In this document: positions 49,527 to 57,845 of the stretch, piece by piece
How the letters are laid out: the number at the start of each line of letters is the position of its first letter
How positions within the stretch are numbered: the first letter of the stretch is position 1
Origin: Sanguibacter suaedae
GTDB taxonomy: Bacteria; Actinomycetota; Actinomycetes; Actinomycetales; Cellulomonadaceae
Direction of reading: 5' to 3'
Assembly: GCF_016342785.1 (NCBI RefSeq)
Contig: NZ_JAEINH010000007.1
Span: 117,922-181,921 of the forward strand
DNA length: 64,000 nt
The notes under the pieces: generated by a model
Databases searched by the model: none
What the model was told of the DNA's origin: nothing
The model's input: the letters and a program-made list of their open reading frames with translations, nothing else
Made by a program: the position numbers and the translations under genes

Positions 49527-50344
49527 GCCACGACGAGCCGACCCAGGAGCGACTGGACACCGGGACGGAGGACGGCCCGGCCGACGACGGGTCGGGCACC
49601 GCCGAACGGTCGGCGCCCGGTACGCCGTGGCGTCGCCTGGGCGCGGCGTTCCGGCCGCGGATGACGCGCGCGCAGGTCTTGGCGACGGTCCTGTGCGGGG
49701 TGCTGGGCTTCGCGCTCGTCGTGCAGCTGCGCCAGACGCAGCAGGGGGAGTTCACGAACCTGCGCCAGGCGGACCTCGTCCGGATCCTCGACGACGTCAC
49801 CCGCCGCTCGGAGGACCTCGAGCGAGAGGCGTCCGCCCTGCGGCAGACCGAGTTCGAGCTGCGGTCGAGCGCGTCGTCGGAGCAGGCGGCGATCGATCTC
49901 GCGGAGCAGAACGTCGCGACGCTGGGCATCCTCTCGGGCCGGCTCCCCGCCCAGGGCCCCGGGATCGAGATCCACGTGGTCGAGGGCGCGGAGCCGGTCC
50001 GGGCGGCGCGGCTGTTCAACCTGCTCCAGGAGCTGCGCAACGCGGGTGCCGAGGCGGTGGAGGTCAACGGGATCCGCATGGTCACGAGCAGCGACTTCAC
50101 GGACGCGGCCGACGGGTCGGGTGTCGTCGTGGACGGCAGGCTCGTGGAGTCGCCCTTCACGTGGCTGGCGATCGGGGACCCCAAGACCCTCGAGCCTGCG
50201 CTCGACATCCCGGGCGGCGCGATGCAGACGATCCGCAGCAAGGACGCGCAGGCGACGATCGTCCCGAGGGACGATCTGGTGATCTCCGCGGTCCATGAGC
50301 CGGAGGACCCGACGTACGCCACGCCGGTGCCGGTGGATGAGTGA
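49523..50344 (+). CDS. DUF881 protein (second copy)
   Basis: A 273-residue paralogue of the gene two places upstream. It has a cytoplasmic tail, a transmembrane helix (about 52-72, VLATVLCGVLGFALVVQLRQ), a coiled-coil (DLVRILDDVTRRSEDLEREA) and a DUF881 domain with LPAQGPGIEIHVVEGAEPVR, LLQELRNAGAEAVEVNGIRM and TWLAIGDPKTLEPALDIPGG. DUF881-sbp-DUF881 is the standard order (Rv1823-Rv1825). ATG 49523 overlaps sbp. gcvH, which normally follows in mycobacteria, is missing here. Confidence 0.85.
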   Translation: MSHDEPTQERLDTGTEDGPADDGSGTAERSAPGTPWRRLGAAFRPRMTRAQVLATVLCGVLGFALVVQLRQTQQGEFTNLRQADLVRILDDVTRRSEDLEREASALRQTEFELRSSASSEQAAIDLAEQNVATLGILSGRLPAQGPGIEIHVVEGAEPVRAARLFNLLQELRNAGAEAVEVNGIRMVTSSDFTDAADGSGVVVDGRLVESPFTWLAIGDPKTLEPALDIPGGAMQTIRSKDAQATIVPRDDLVISAVHEPEDPTYATPVPVDE

Positions 50345-50410
50345 TGTGCGACGTCGCGGACGTGTAACGTCGCCCGCACACCGGGATTCAGATCCGTGCG
50401 GCCGACGATC

Positions 50411-50416
50411 TAAGGT
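50411..50416 (+). promoter_or_regulatory. -10 element of the GarA-like gene
   Basis: TAAGGT in the 141-base gap gives a predicted leader of about 63 bases that ends with a CAGGAGG ribosome site before ATG 50486. Confidence 0.45.
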
Positions 50417-50485
50417 TGAGGGGATCGACTGCCGATAACGGTCGAGCACGGGCGCACGACCACGACCAGCTCTTCAGGAGGCGAC

Positions 50486-50992
50486 ATGAGGAACAGCACG
50501 GGTTTCCCCGATGAGCACTCGGCGGCGGCCGGTCCTGCGACGTCGCACGGGTCGAGCGACACGACCATCAGCTTCGGTTCTCCCGTCCAGAGCGACGACT
50601 CCCCGGGCGCGTCGGGCCTGACGGCCGAGCAGCACGCTGCTGTCGCGGCGCTCCCGCGCAGCTCGGCGCTGCTCATCATGCAGCGCGGCCAGAGCGCCGG
50701 GTCACGGTTCCTGCTCGACGCGGAGCGGACCGTCGCAGGCCGCAGCGAGCACGCCGACATCTTCCTCGACGACGTGACGGTCTCGAGGAAGCACGCGGAG
50801 TTCGTCCGTGAGCTCGACGACTTCCTCGTGCGTGACATCGGTTCCCTCAACGGGACGTACGTCAACCGCACGCGCATCGAGTCGGCTCTGCTGCGCGCCG
50901 GCGACGAGGTGCAGATCGGCAAGTACAGGATGCTCTTCTACCCCAGCCCCCTCCTCAAGGCCGGCGCGCAGCCCGCCCAGGGTGCCGAGTGA
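50486..50992 (+). CDS. garA: GarA/OdhI-like FHA protein, regulator of 2-oxoglutarate metabolism
   Basis: A 168-residue phosphothreonine-binding protein. An N-terminal flexible tail contains SSDTTISFGS with the adjacent Thr26-Thr27 expected to be phosphorylated by Ser/Thr kinases (PknB and PknG in relatives). The FHA domain (about 61-150) has RTVAGRSEHADIFLDDVTVS, RKHAEFV and GSLNGTYVNRTRI. In mycobacteria and corynebacteria the unphosphorylated form inhibits 2-oxoglutarate dehydrogenase and NAD-glutamate dehydrogenase. The synteny with FtsR, the nuclease and the second MerR matches Rv1827-Rv1830. The start has a clear CAGGAGG. The last four bases overlap the MerR gene. Confidence 0.88.
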   Translation: MRNSTGFPDEHSAAAGPATSHGSSDTTISFGSPVQSDDSPGASGLTAEQHAAVAALPRSSALLIMQRGQSAGSRFLLDAERTVAGRSEHADIFLDDVTVSRKHAEFVRELDDFLVRDIGSLNGTYVNRTRIESALLRAGDEVQIGKYRMLFYPSPLLKAGAQPAQGAE

Positions 50993-51810
50993 GCGCTGCA
51001 CGCTCCGCGCGGTACGACGAGCTCCTCTCGGCCGTCGCCCGGCCGGCTGGGGCGGAGGACGAGGCCTCGGCGCCGGCCGCCGACAGCACGCCTGCAGAGG
51101 GCGAGACCTGGCCCCAGGGCATCTCGCACGACGCGACCATGCGGATCTCGGACGTCCTCAGGAGCCTGCGTGCCGAGTTCCCGGCCGTGAGCCACTCGAA
51201 GCTCCGGTTCCTCGAGGAGCAGGGGCTGGTTCACCCTGTGCGGACACCTGCGGGGTACCGCCAGTACTCGCCCGCGGACGTCGAGCGCCTGCGCTTCGTC
51301 CTCGTGGAGCAGCGCGACCGGTACCTCCCGCTCAAGGTCATCAAGGACAAGCTCGCCGCGCTCGACCGGGGGGCGGCGAGCAGCGACCAGCCGCTCATCC
51401 CGCGCCTGGCCACGAAGGACGGGGAGAGCGCCGCGGGACCCGAGGGGGCGCTGACCCTGGAGGTCCTGGCTGTGGAGGCAGGGGTCGAGCTCTCCTTCGT
51501 CGAGGAGCTCGTCACCGCCGGCGTCCTGCGTCCGGGCCCGCGCGGGCGGTTCGATCCGGTGGCCCGCGACGTCGTGGTTCTCGCTGCCGGGCTGGGTGAG
51601 CACGGTATCGGGCCACGGCACCTGCGCGGTCTGCGCGCGGCGGCGGACCGTCAGGTCGCTCTCGTGGACCAGGTGATCGCGCCAGTCCGTGCTCAGCAGG
51701 CCCCTTCGGCGCGTGCGCGCGCCGCGACGACCGCTTCCGAGCTGGGTGAAATGTGCGCGCAGCTGCATACTGCCTGGTTGCGGCAGGGGATCGCGGATCT
51801 CGCGACCTGA
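50989..51810 (+). CDS. ftsR: MerR-family regulator, FtsR-like
   Basis: A 273-residue MerR-type DNA-binding protein corresponding in position and sequence style to FtsR of Corynebacterium glutamicum and Rv1828, which control ftsZ and growth genes. After a 50-residue acidic N-terminal tail comes the winged-helix region (ISDVLRSLRAEFPAVSHSKL, RFLEEQGLVHPVRTPAGYRQ, YSPADVERLRFVLVEQRDRY, LPLKVIKDKLAAL). A second helical domain (TLEVLAVEAGVELSFVEELV) follows. GTG 50989 overlaps the GarA-like stop. No metal or effector cysteines are seen. Confidence 0.85.
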   Translation: MSAARSARYDELLSAVARPAGAEDEASAPAADSTPAEGETWPQGISHDATMRISDVLRSLRAEFPAVSHSKLRFLEEQGLVHPVRTPAGYRQYSPADVERLRFVLVEQRDRYLPLKVIKDKLAALDRGAASSDQPLIPRLATKDGESAAGPEGALTLEVLAVEAGVELSFVEELVTAGVLRPGPRGRFDPVARDVVVLAAGLGEHGIGPRHLRGLRAAADRQVALVDQVIAPVRAQQAPSARARAATTASELGEMCAQLHTAWLRQGIADLAT

Positions 51811-51835
51811 CGGCCGCTGCGGATGGTCGTACGGT
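51807..51835 (+). promoter_or_regulatory. Promoter of the bifunctional nuclease gene (leaderless)
   Basis: CTGACG (51807-51812), a 17-base spacer and TACGGT (51830-51835) lie six bases before ATG 51842. The intervening GGAGGC is too close to the start to act as a normal ribosome site. Confidence 0.5.
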
Positions 51836-51841
51836 GGAGGC

Positions 51842-52336
51842 ATGCCCGACGACGTCCCGATGGTTCCGGTCGATGTCCTCGGTGTGCGCCGCCGCGCGGT
51901 CAACGAGGAGATCGTGGTGCTGCTCCTCGACCCGGACGCGGAGCTCGTCGTCCCGATCGTCGTGGGGCCTCGTGAGGCCGGGGCGATCGCCATGGGTCAG
52001 TCGGGCATCCCTGCGCCGAGGCCGCTCGCGCACGACGTGATGTCCTCGATCCTCGATGCGCTCGGGTGCGATCTCCACAGCGTGGAGATCGTCGCCCTGC
52101 GGGACGGGGTGTTCCACGCGGAGCTGGTCCTCGACACCGGGGCGAGGCTGGACGCGAGGGCGTCCGACGCCATCGCCCTGGCGGTGCGCAGGGACGCGGT
52201 GGTGCTCTGCTCGGCGGAGGTGGTGGCACTCGCGGGGGTGGAGGTCGTCTCGCCCAGCCAGCTGGAGGACATCGACCGTTTCCGGGACTTCCTGCGCACC
52301 GTGTCGCCGGAGGACTTCACCAACCCGCAGGTCTGA
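51842..52336 (+). CDS. Bifunctional nuclease family protein (DUF151)
   Basis: A 164-residue protein of the DUF151 family, reported to have DNase and RNase activity in plants and linked to stress in bacteria. It has PMVPVDVLGVRRRAVNEEIV, VVLLLDPDAELVVPIVVGPR-type strands, EAGAIAMGQSGIPAPRPLAH and ASDAIALAVRRDAVVLCSAE. The position between the two MerR genes matches Rv1829. ATG 51842 gives MPDDVPMVPVDVLG; upstream in-frame starts overlap the MerR gene and look non-coding. Confidence 0.85.
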   Translation: MPDDVPMVPVDVLGVRRRAVNEEIVVLLLDPDAELVVPIVVGPREAGAIAMGQSGIPAPRPLAHDVMSSILDALGCDLHSVEIVALRDGVFHAELVLDTGARLDARASDAIALAVRRDAVVLCSAEVVALAGVEVVSPSQLEDIDRFRDFLRTVSPEDFTNPQV

Positions 52337-52384
52337 GCGGACCGTGGTGCCCGCGACACGCCGAACCGCGAGGACGCGTGGTCG

Positions 52385-52413
52385 TTGACCCGGCACCGTG
52401 CGGGTCCTAGCGT
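52385..52413 (+). promoter_or_regulatory. Promoter of the second MerR gene
   Basis: TTGACC (52385-52390), a 17-base spacer and TAGCGT (52408-52413) form a good promoter. The predicted leader is about 150 bases, with a small hairpin at 52494-52506 (GTCAC-TTC-GTGAC) and a GGAGG ribosome site near the start. Confidence 0.6.
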
Positions 52414-52569
52414 GACCAGTGTCATCCGGGCGCGTCCTGGGCGCCGGTAGCAGCCAGGCAGCCCCCGACGGCCCCGCCCGCCGGTCACCGGACGTCACTT
52501 CGTGACACCATGGTCCGACGGCGTGCCGAGCGCGACACGTTCGGTGGATGCGCTGAAACGGAGGCAGCT

Positions 52570-53151
52570 GTGAGCGAGAGCACCGAGACGGGCAGTTCGG
52601 GCGGACCCACCTCTCAGGGGCGGACGCAAGGTCTCCTGTTCGGGGAGGAGCTCCCCGATCTGGACGCGTCGGTCGGGTACCGCGGACCCACGGCGTGCCG
52701 TGCCGCAGGCATCACCTACCGGCAGCTCGACTACTGGGCGCGGACCGGTCTCGTGGAGCCCACGGTCCGTCCCGCGTCGGGGTCGGGCACGCACCGGCTG
52801 TACAGCTTCCGCGACATCCTCGTCCTCAAGGTCGTCAAGCGGCTCCTCGACACCGGGGTCTCCCTCCAGCAGATCCGCAGCGCGGTGCTGCACCTGCGCG
52901 AGCGCGGCGTGGAGGACCTCGCGCAGATCACGCTCATGAGCGACGGCGCCTCGGTGTACGAGTGCACGTCGGCCGACGAGGTCATCGATCTGGTCCAGGG
53001 TGGTCAGGGCGTCTTCGGGATCGCCGTCGGCCGGGTGTGGCGCGAGGTCGAGGGGACGTTGGCGTCCCTGCCCACGGAGCGGGTCGAGGCCGACGGCACG
53101 ACGTCCGACGACGAGCTGGCCGCGCGACGTCAGGCCCGCACCGCGGGTTGA
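52570..53151 (+). CDS. MerR-family regulator, Rv1830-like
   Basis: A 193-residue MerR protein. After an acidic Ser/Gly-rich tail comes the winged helix (GYRGPTACRAAGITYRQLDY, WARTGLVEPTVRPASGSG, THRLYSFRDILVLKVVKRLL, DTGVSLQQIRSAVLHLRERG). The C-terminal part (DGASVYECTSADEVIDLVQG) resembles small effector or dimer domains. Rv1830 in mycobacteria is implicated in growth and division control. GTG 52570 behind GGAGGCAGCT is preferred to ATG 52510, which would add 20 non-conserved residues. Its last 22 bases overlap the 3' end of the convergent ParA gene. Confidence 0.8.
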   Translation: MSESTETGSSGGPTSQGRTQGLLFGEELPDLDASVGYRGPTACRAAGITYRQLDYWARTGLVEPTVRPASGSGTHRLYSFRDILVLKVVKRLLDTGVSLQQIRSAVLHLRERGVEDLAQITLMSDGASVYECTSADEVIDLVQGGQGVFGIAVGRVWREVEGTLASLPTERVEADGTTSDDELAARRQARTAG

Positions 53152-53924
53152 TCCTCGGCCGACGACCGCAGGGCCCGGTCCAGCAGCGCGTCGAAGACCT
53201 CCGCGAGCTCCGCGGCACCCGCTCCGGGCCACTCGTGGATCGCGCGACCGGCCCCTTGGGCCTGCTGGAGCGCGGCACGCTCGGGGACCATGGGGGACAG
53301 GACGAGAGGGCCGAAGAGCCCGGACAGCTCCTCGAGGCGGTATGCCTGCTCGCTGGACCGTGCGCGCACCCTGTTGACCACGACGCCGAGGGGCTGCAGC
53401 TCAGGGGCGACGGCACGCCGTACGTCGTCGATGGCCCGCAACGCCCGTGACGCCGCGGTCACGGAGAAGAGGCCGGGTTCGGTGACGACGAGCGCCCGCC
53501 GGCACGACGCGAGGCCGTGGCGGGTGAGACCCCCGAGGGAGGGCGGGCAGTCGACGAGGACGAGGTCGTAGTCGTCCTGCACCTCGGCGAGGGCTGTCCC
53601 GAGGCGGCCGAGCCGGTGGGGGAGGGTGGGGCCGTCGTGACGGGCCGACTCCGGTGAGCCGACGAGGACGTCGAGGAGGTCGGGATCCCAGGCGGAGGCT
53701 GCGAGCGCGGAGCCGACGACGTAGCCGGCGGGGTTGTCCAGGACGGCGGCGACGTCCTGGGCGGCTGCGCCGGCGGCGCCGAGGCACAGGGTGCTGTCCG
53801 CCTGCGGGTCGAGGTCGACGACGAGGGTGCGCAGCCCGCGTGCGGTGGCGGCGGAGGCGAGTCCCAGGGTGACGGACGTCTTGCCCACTCCACCTTTGAG
53901 GCTGCAGATTCCAAGGACGGGCAC
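53130..53924 (-). CDS. ParA/MinD-family ATPase, orphan
   Basis: A 264-residue deviant-Walker ATPase. The N-terminal CSLKGGVGKTSVTLGLA motif (signature lysines K10 and K15) is followed by VVDLDPQADSTLCLG and YDLVLVDCPPSLGGLTRHGL. It is more like orphan or plasmid-type ParA than chromosomal Soj, and no parB or centromere-like repeats are nearby, so its cargo is unknown. GTG 53924 is six bases after a TACTGT element (with CTGACC 17 bases further upstream), so it is probably leaderless. The 3' end overlaps the MerR gene tail to tail by 22 bases. The 231 bases upstream, to the pyruvate carboxylase gene, contain nothing else recognised. Confidence 0.85.
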   Translation of the reverse strand: MPVLGICSLKGGVGKTSVTLGLASAATARGLRTLVVDLDPQADSTLCLGAAGAAAQDVAAVLDNPAGYVVGSALAASAWDPDLLDVLVGSPESARHDGPTLPHRLGRLGTALAEVQDDYDLVLVDCPPSLGGLTRHGLASCRRALVVTEPGLFSVTAASRALRAIDDVRRAVAPELQPLGVVVNRVRARSSEQAYRLEELSGLFGPLVLSPMVPERAALQQAQGAGRAIHEWPGAGAAELAEVFDALLDRALRSSAEDQPAVRA

Positions 53925-53930
53925 GGCACG

Positions 53931-53959
53931 ACAGTATCGTCCGCTCGTGTCGTGGTCAG
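53931..53959 (-). promoter_or_regulatory. Promoter of the ParA gene (leaderless)
   Basis: On the minus strand CTGACC (53959-53954), a 17-base spacer and TACTGT (53936-53931) lie six bases before GTG 53924. Confidence 0.55.
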
Positions 53960-54155
53960 GAGCGGCGCGGGTGAGGTTCGGGAGTGCCGGTCCGTACCGT
54001 TCTGCGGATGCGTCCGGGAGAGTTGGGGAGAGTCGTGGGAAGATCGCGGTGCGTGCCGGCCGTGGGCCGGGCGCACCGTAAGTGACCGAGCTGACTCGTT
54101 CCTGGGGGCCGCTGCGCTGGTGCGTGGGCGGGCCCGTGCCGGGACGCGACGAGTG

Positions 54156-57100
54156 ATGGGGTGTTGGGTGTTCTCGAAGGTACTGGTTGCCAACCGCGCG
54201 GAGATCGCCGTGCGTGCGTTCCGTGCGGCGTACGAGATGGGTGCGCGCACCGTGGCGGTGTTCCCGCAGGAGGACCGCAACTCCGAGCACAGGCTGAAGG
54301 CCGACGAGGCGTATCTCATCGGTGATGCCGGGCATCCTGTCCGGGCGTACCTGGACATCGAGGAGATCGTGCGGGTGGCCACGGAGTCCGGGGCGGACGC
54401 CGTGTACCCGGGGTACGGGTTCCTGTCGGAGAACCCTGAGCTGGCGCGCGCGTGCGCGGCGGCGGGGTTGACGTTCGTGGGTCCGCCGCCGGAGGTCCTG
54501 GAGCTCGCGGGGAACAAGGTGCGTGCGCTCAAGGCGGCGAAGGAGGCCGGGATCCCTGTCCTGGCGTCGAGCGAGCCGTCGTCGGACATCGACGAGCTCG
54601 TCGCCGCGGCGGACGAGATCGGGTTCCCGATCTTCGCGAAGGCCGTCGCGGGTGGTGGTGGGCGTGGGATGCGCCGGGTGGACCGTCGTGAGGACCTGCG
54701 GGAGGCGTTGGCCGCGGCGATGCGTGAGGCGGACAGCGCGTTCGGTGACCCGACGATGTTCCTCGAGCAGGCGGTCCTGCGTCCGCGGCACATCGAGGTG
54801 CAGATCCTGGCGGACGGTCAGGGGAACGTGGTGCACCTGTTCGAGCGTGACTGCTCGGTGCAGCGTCGTCACCAGAAGGTCATCGAGATCGCCCCGGCGC
54901 CGAACCTCGATCCCGCGGTGCGCGAGGCGCTGTGCGCCGACGCGGTGAAGTTCGCGCGGTCGATCGGGTACCAGAACGCCGGCACGGTGGAGTTCCTCCT
55001 CGACACGGTGGGGGAGCGTGCGGGCAAGCACGTCTTCATCGAGATGAACCCGCGCATCCAGGTGGAGCACACGGTGACGGAGGAGGTCACGGACGTCGAC
55101 CTGGTGGCGTCCCAGATGCGGATCGCCTCCGGTGAGTCGCTGGAGGACCTGGGCATCCGTCAGGAGGACGTGCGGATCAACGGTGCGGCGCTGCAGTCGC
55201 GGATCACGACGGAGGACCCGTCGAACGGGTTCCGTCCGGACACGGGACGCATCGTGGCGTACCGGTCGCCGGGTGGTGCCGGTGTGCGCCTGGACGGTGC
55301 GACGGCCACGGCGGGCTCGGAGATCAGCGGTCACTTCGACTCGATGCTCGTGAAGCTCACGTGCCGGGGGCGTGACTACCCGACGGCGGTGCGTCGTGCC
55401 CGCCGTGCTCTGGCGGAGTTCCGCATCCGGGGGATCCGGACGAACATCCCGTTCCTCCAGGCGGTCCTCGCGGACGCGGAGTTCGTGGCAGGGAACCTGT
55501 CGACGTCGTTCATCGACGAGCGTCCTGAGCTGCTCGCGGCGCGCGAGAGCGCGGACCGGGGGACCAAGCTCCTGAGCCTGCTGGGTGATGTGACGGTGAA
55601 CCAGCCGCACGGTCCTGGTACGGGTGCGATCGACCCGCGGGCGAAGCTGCCCGCGTCGGACGTCTCCGAGCCTGCGCCTGCCGGGTCGCGTCAGCGTCTG
55701 CTCGAGCTGGGCCCCGAGGGGTTCGCCCGGTCGTTGCGCGAGCAGTCCGCGGTCGCGGTGACGGACACGACGTTCCGTGACGCGCACCAGTCGCTCCTCG
55801 CGACGCGGGTGCGGACCCATGACCTCGTGGCTGTCGCCCCGCACGTGGCCCGGCAGCTGCCCGGCCTGCTGTCGGTGGAGGCGTGGGGTGGTGCGACCTA
55901 CGACGTCGCGCTGCGCTTCCTCGGCGAGGACCCGTGGGACCGCCTGGCCCGGATGCGCGCCGCGCTGCCGAACGTCGCGCTGCAGATGCTGCTGCGCGGT
56001 CGCAACACGGTCGGGTACACGCCGTACCCGACGGAGGTGACCGAGGCGTTCGTCCGTGAGGCGGCCGCCACGGGGATCGACATCTTCCGCATCTTCGACG
56101 CCCTGAACGACGTGGAGCAGATGCGTCCGGCGATCGAGGCGGTCCGGGCGACGGGGACCGCGGTCGCGGAGGTCGCCCTGTGCTACACCGGGAACCTCCT
56201 CGACCCTGCCGAGGACCTCTACACGCTCGACTACTACCTCGAGCTCGCGGACCGCATCGTCGCTGCCGGCGCGCACGTCCTGGCCATCAAGGACATGGCT
56301 GGGCTGTTGCGCCCGGAGGCTGCGAGGCGCCTGGTGACGGCGCTGCGCGAGCGGTTCGACCTGCCGGTCCACCTGCACACCCACGACACGGCGGGCGGGC
56401 AGACCGCCACGCTGCTGGCGGCCGTGGAGGCGGGCGTCGACGCGGTGGACGCCGCGAGCGCCGCAATGGCAGGGACCACGAGCCAGCCGTCGATGTCGGC
56501 GCTGGTCGCGGCGCTCGAGCACACGGACCGCGACACCGGCCTGTCCTTGCAGGCGGTGTGCGACCTGGAGCCGTACTGGGAGGCCGTGCGGCGGATCTAC
56601 GCTCCGTTCGAGTCGGGGCTGGCCGGTCCCACGGGACGCGTGTACACCCACGAGATCCCCGGGGGGCAGCTGTCGAACCTGCGCCAGCAGGCCATCGCGC
56701 TGGGGCTGGGTGACCAGTTCGAGCAGATCGAGGCGACCTACGCCGCGGCGGACCGCATCCTCGGCCGCCTGGTCAAGGTGACGCCGTCGTCGAAGGTCGT
56801 CGGGGATCTCGCCCTGCACCTCGTGGCGCGGGGCGCGGACCCGGCGGACTTCGCGGAGAACCCGCAGTCGTACGACATCCCGGACTCGGTCATCGCGTTC
56901 CTCGGTGGTGAGCTCGGCGACCCGCCCGGCGGGTGGCCGGAGCCGTTCCGGACGAAGGCGCTCGCGGGGCGGACGGTGCGTGACGGGGTCAACCCGCTCT
57001 CGGACGACGACCTGCGTGACCTCGCGGGGACGTCGGAGGTGCGTCGCGACCGGCTCAACCACCTGCTGTTCGCGGGGCCGACGAAGGACTTCCTGGCGTC

Positions 57101-57566
57101 GCAGGCCGCGTACGGCGACGTGAGCGTCCTGGACACCTCGAGCTACCTGTACGGGCTGCAGGCTGGTGACGAGGTGGAGATCGCCCTGGAGCGTGGGGTG
57201 CGGCTGCTCGTGGGCCTGGAGGCCGTGGGGGAGCCGGACGTGCGGGGGATGCGGACGGTGATGTTCACCCTCAACGGGCAGATCCGTCCCATCCAGGTGC
57301 GGGACCGGTCCGTCGAGGTGGACAGCTCGGCGGCGGAGAAGGCCGACCCCGGCACCCCGGGTCAGATCGCAGCGCCCTTCGCGGGGGCGGTGACCCCGGT
57401 GGTGCAGGAGGGGCAGCGGGTCGAGGCCGGTCAGACCGTCGCGACGGTGGAGGCCATGAAGATGGAGGCGGCGATCACGACGCCCGTCGGCGGGACCGTG
57501 CAGCGTCTGGCGATCGGTGCGGTCCAGCAGCTCGAGGGTGGCGACCTGGTGCTCGTCGTCGCCTGA
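54156..57566 (+). CDS. pyc: Pyruvate carboxylase
   Basis: Biotin enzyme forming oxaloacetate from pyruvate and bicarbonate. The 1136-residue protein has the biotin carboxylase domain (about 1-455: FSKVLVANRAEIAVRAFRAA, GGGGRGMRRV, FIEMNPRIQVEHTVTEEVTD). The carboxyltransferase domain (about 530-800) has DTTFRDAHQSLLATRVRTHD, the metal-site HLHTHDTAGG and AMAGTTSQPSM. The C-terminal biotinyl domain has the EAMKMEA lysine. The start is uncertain: ATG 54156 (MGCWVFSKVLV) is used, and GTG 54168 (MFSKVLV) is equally possible because neither has a strong ribosome site. A double hairpin follows the stop. Confidence 0.96.
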   Translation: MGCWVFSKVLVANRAEIAVRAFRAAYEMGARTVAVFPQEDRNSEHRLKADEAYLIGDAGHPVRAYLDIEEIVRVATESGADAVYPGYGFLSENPELARACAAAGLTFVGPPPEVLELAGNKVRALKAAKEAGIPVLASSEPSSDIDELVAAADEIGFPIFAKAVAGGGGRGMRRVDRREDLREALAAAMREADSAFGDPTMFLEQAVLRPRHIEVQILADGQGNVVHLFERDCSVQRRHQKVIEIAPAPNLDPAVREALCADAVKFARSIGYQNAGTVEFLLDTVGERAGKHVFIEMNPRIQVEHTVTEEVTDVDLVASQMRIASGESLEDLGIRQEDVRINGAALQSRITTEDPSNGFRPDTGRIVAYRSPGGAGVRLDGATATAGSEISGHFDSMLVKLTCRGRDYPTAVRRARRALAEFRIRGIRTNIPFLQAVLADAEFVAGNLSTSFIDERPELLAARESADRGTKLLSLLGDVTVNQPHGPGTGAIDPRAKLPASDVSEPAPAGSRQRLLELGPEGFARSLREQSAVAVTDTTFRDAHQSLLATRVRTHDLVAVAPHVARQLPGLLSVEAWGGATYDVALRFLGEDPWDRLARMRAALPNVALQMLLRGRNTVGYTPYPTEVTEAFVREAAATGIDIFRIFDALNDVEQMRPAIEAVRATGTAVAEVALCYTGNLLDPAEDLYTLDYYLELADRIVAAGAHVLAIKDMAGLLRPEAARRLVTALRERFDLPVHLHTHDTAGGQTATLLAAVEAGVDAVDAASAAMAGTTSQPSMSALVAALEHTDRDTGLSLQAVCDLEPYWEAVRRIYAPFESGLAGPTGRVYTHEIPGGQLSNLRQQAIALGLGDQFEQIEATYAAADRILGRLVKVTPSSKVVGDLALHLVARGADPADFAENPQSYDIPDSVIAFLGGELGDPPGGWPEPFRTKALAGRTVRDGVNPLSDDDLRDLAGTSEVRRDRLNHLLFAGPTKDFLASQAAYGDVSVLDTSSYLYGLQAGDEVEIALERGVRLLVGLEAVGEPDVRGMRTVMFTLNGQIRPIQVRDRSVEVDSSAAEKADPGTPGQIAAPFAGAVTPVVQEGQRVEAGQTVATVEAMKMEAAITTPVGGTVQRLAIGAVQQLEGGDLVLVVA

Positions 57567-57584
57567 CGAGCCACGTATGACGGC

Positions 57585-57623
57585 GGCGCACCACCCTGTG
57601 GTGCGCCCCCCTCGTGCGGGGGG
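57585..57623 (+). terminator. Double hairpin terminator of pyc
   Basis: A perfect 10-bp stem (57585-57594 with 57598-57607, CCT loop) overlaps a second hairpin of C6/G6 (57606-57611 with 57618-57623). Confidence 0.7.
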
Positions 57624-57668
57624 CCGGTGCGGGGGCTACCGTGGGGTCAGGCCGACCGAGGAGGAACG

Positions 57669-57845
57669 ATGAGCACGACACCCGGTGCACAAGGGACGTC
57701 GCGGGACGCGAGCACGGTCTCGCGAGAGCTGCACGAGGCCCATCCGGAGTTCGACGAGGTGCCCCTCCTCGAGCAGGACGAGACGGTTCCCCCTCGCCCG
57801 GAGGAGGAGATCGCCGACGCCGGGCGTGCGGAACCGGCCGGTTAG
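57669..57845 (+). CDS. Small acidic protein of unknown function
   Basis: A 58-residue, strongly acidic, probably unstructured protein (MSTTPGAQGTSRDASTVSRE, then HEAHPEFDEVPLLEQDETVP and a Glu/Ala-rich end). It has a good GAGGAGGAACG ribosome site and a TACCGT -10-like element (57637-57642), which support a real gene. Its TAG stop overlaps the stop of the convergent phospholipase D gene. No family is recognised. It could be an intrinsically disordered regulator or a degraded leftover. Confidence 0.55.
   Translation: MSTTPGAQGTSRDASTVSRELHEAHPEFDEVPLLEQDETVPPRPEEEIADAGRAEPAG

Noticed and set aside
52494..52506. Small hairpin in the leader of the second MerR gene as a riboswitch
   Set aside because: A 5-bp stem with a 3-base loop matches no known riboswitch class and is common by chance.
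53925..57062. Minus-strand upstream extension of the ParA frame across the pyc gene
   Set aside because: The ParA core starts at GTG 53924 with its own promoter. The extension is arginine-rich antisense to pyruvate carboxylase.
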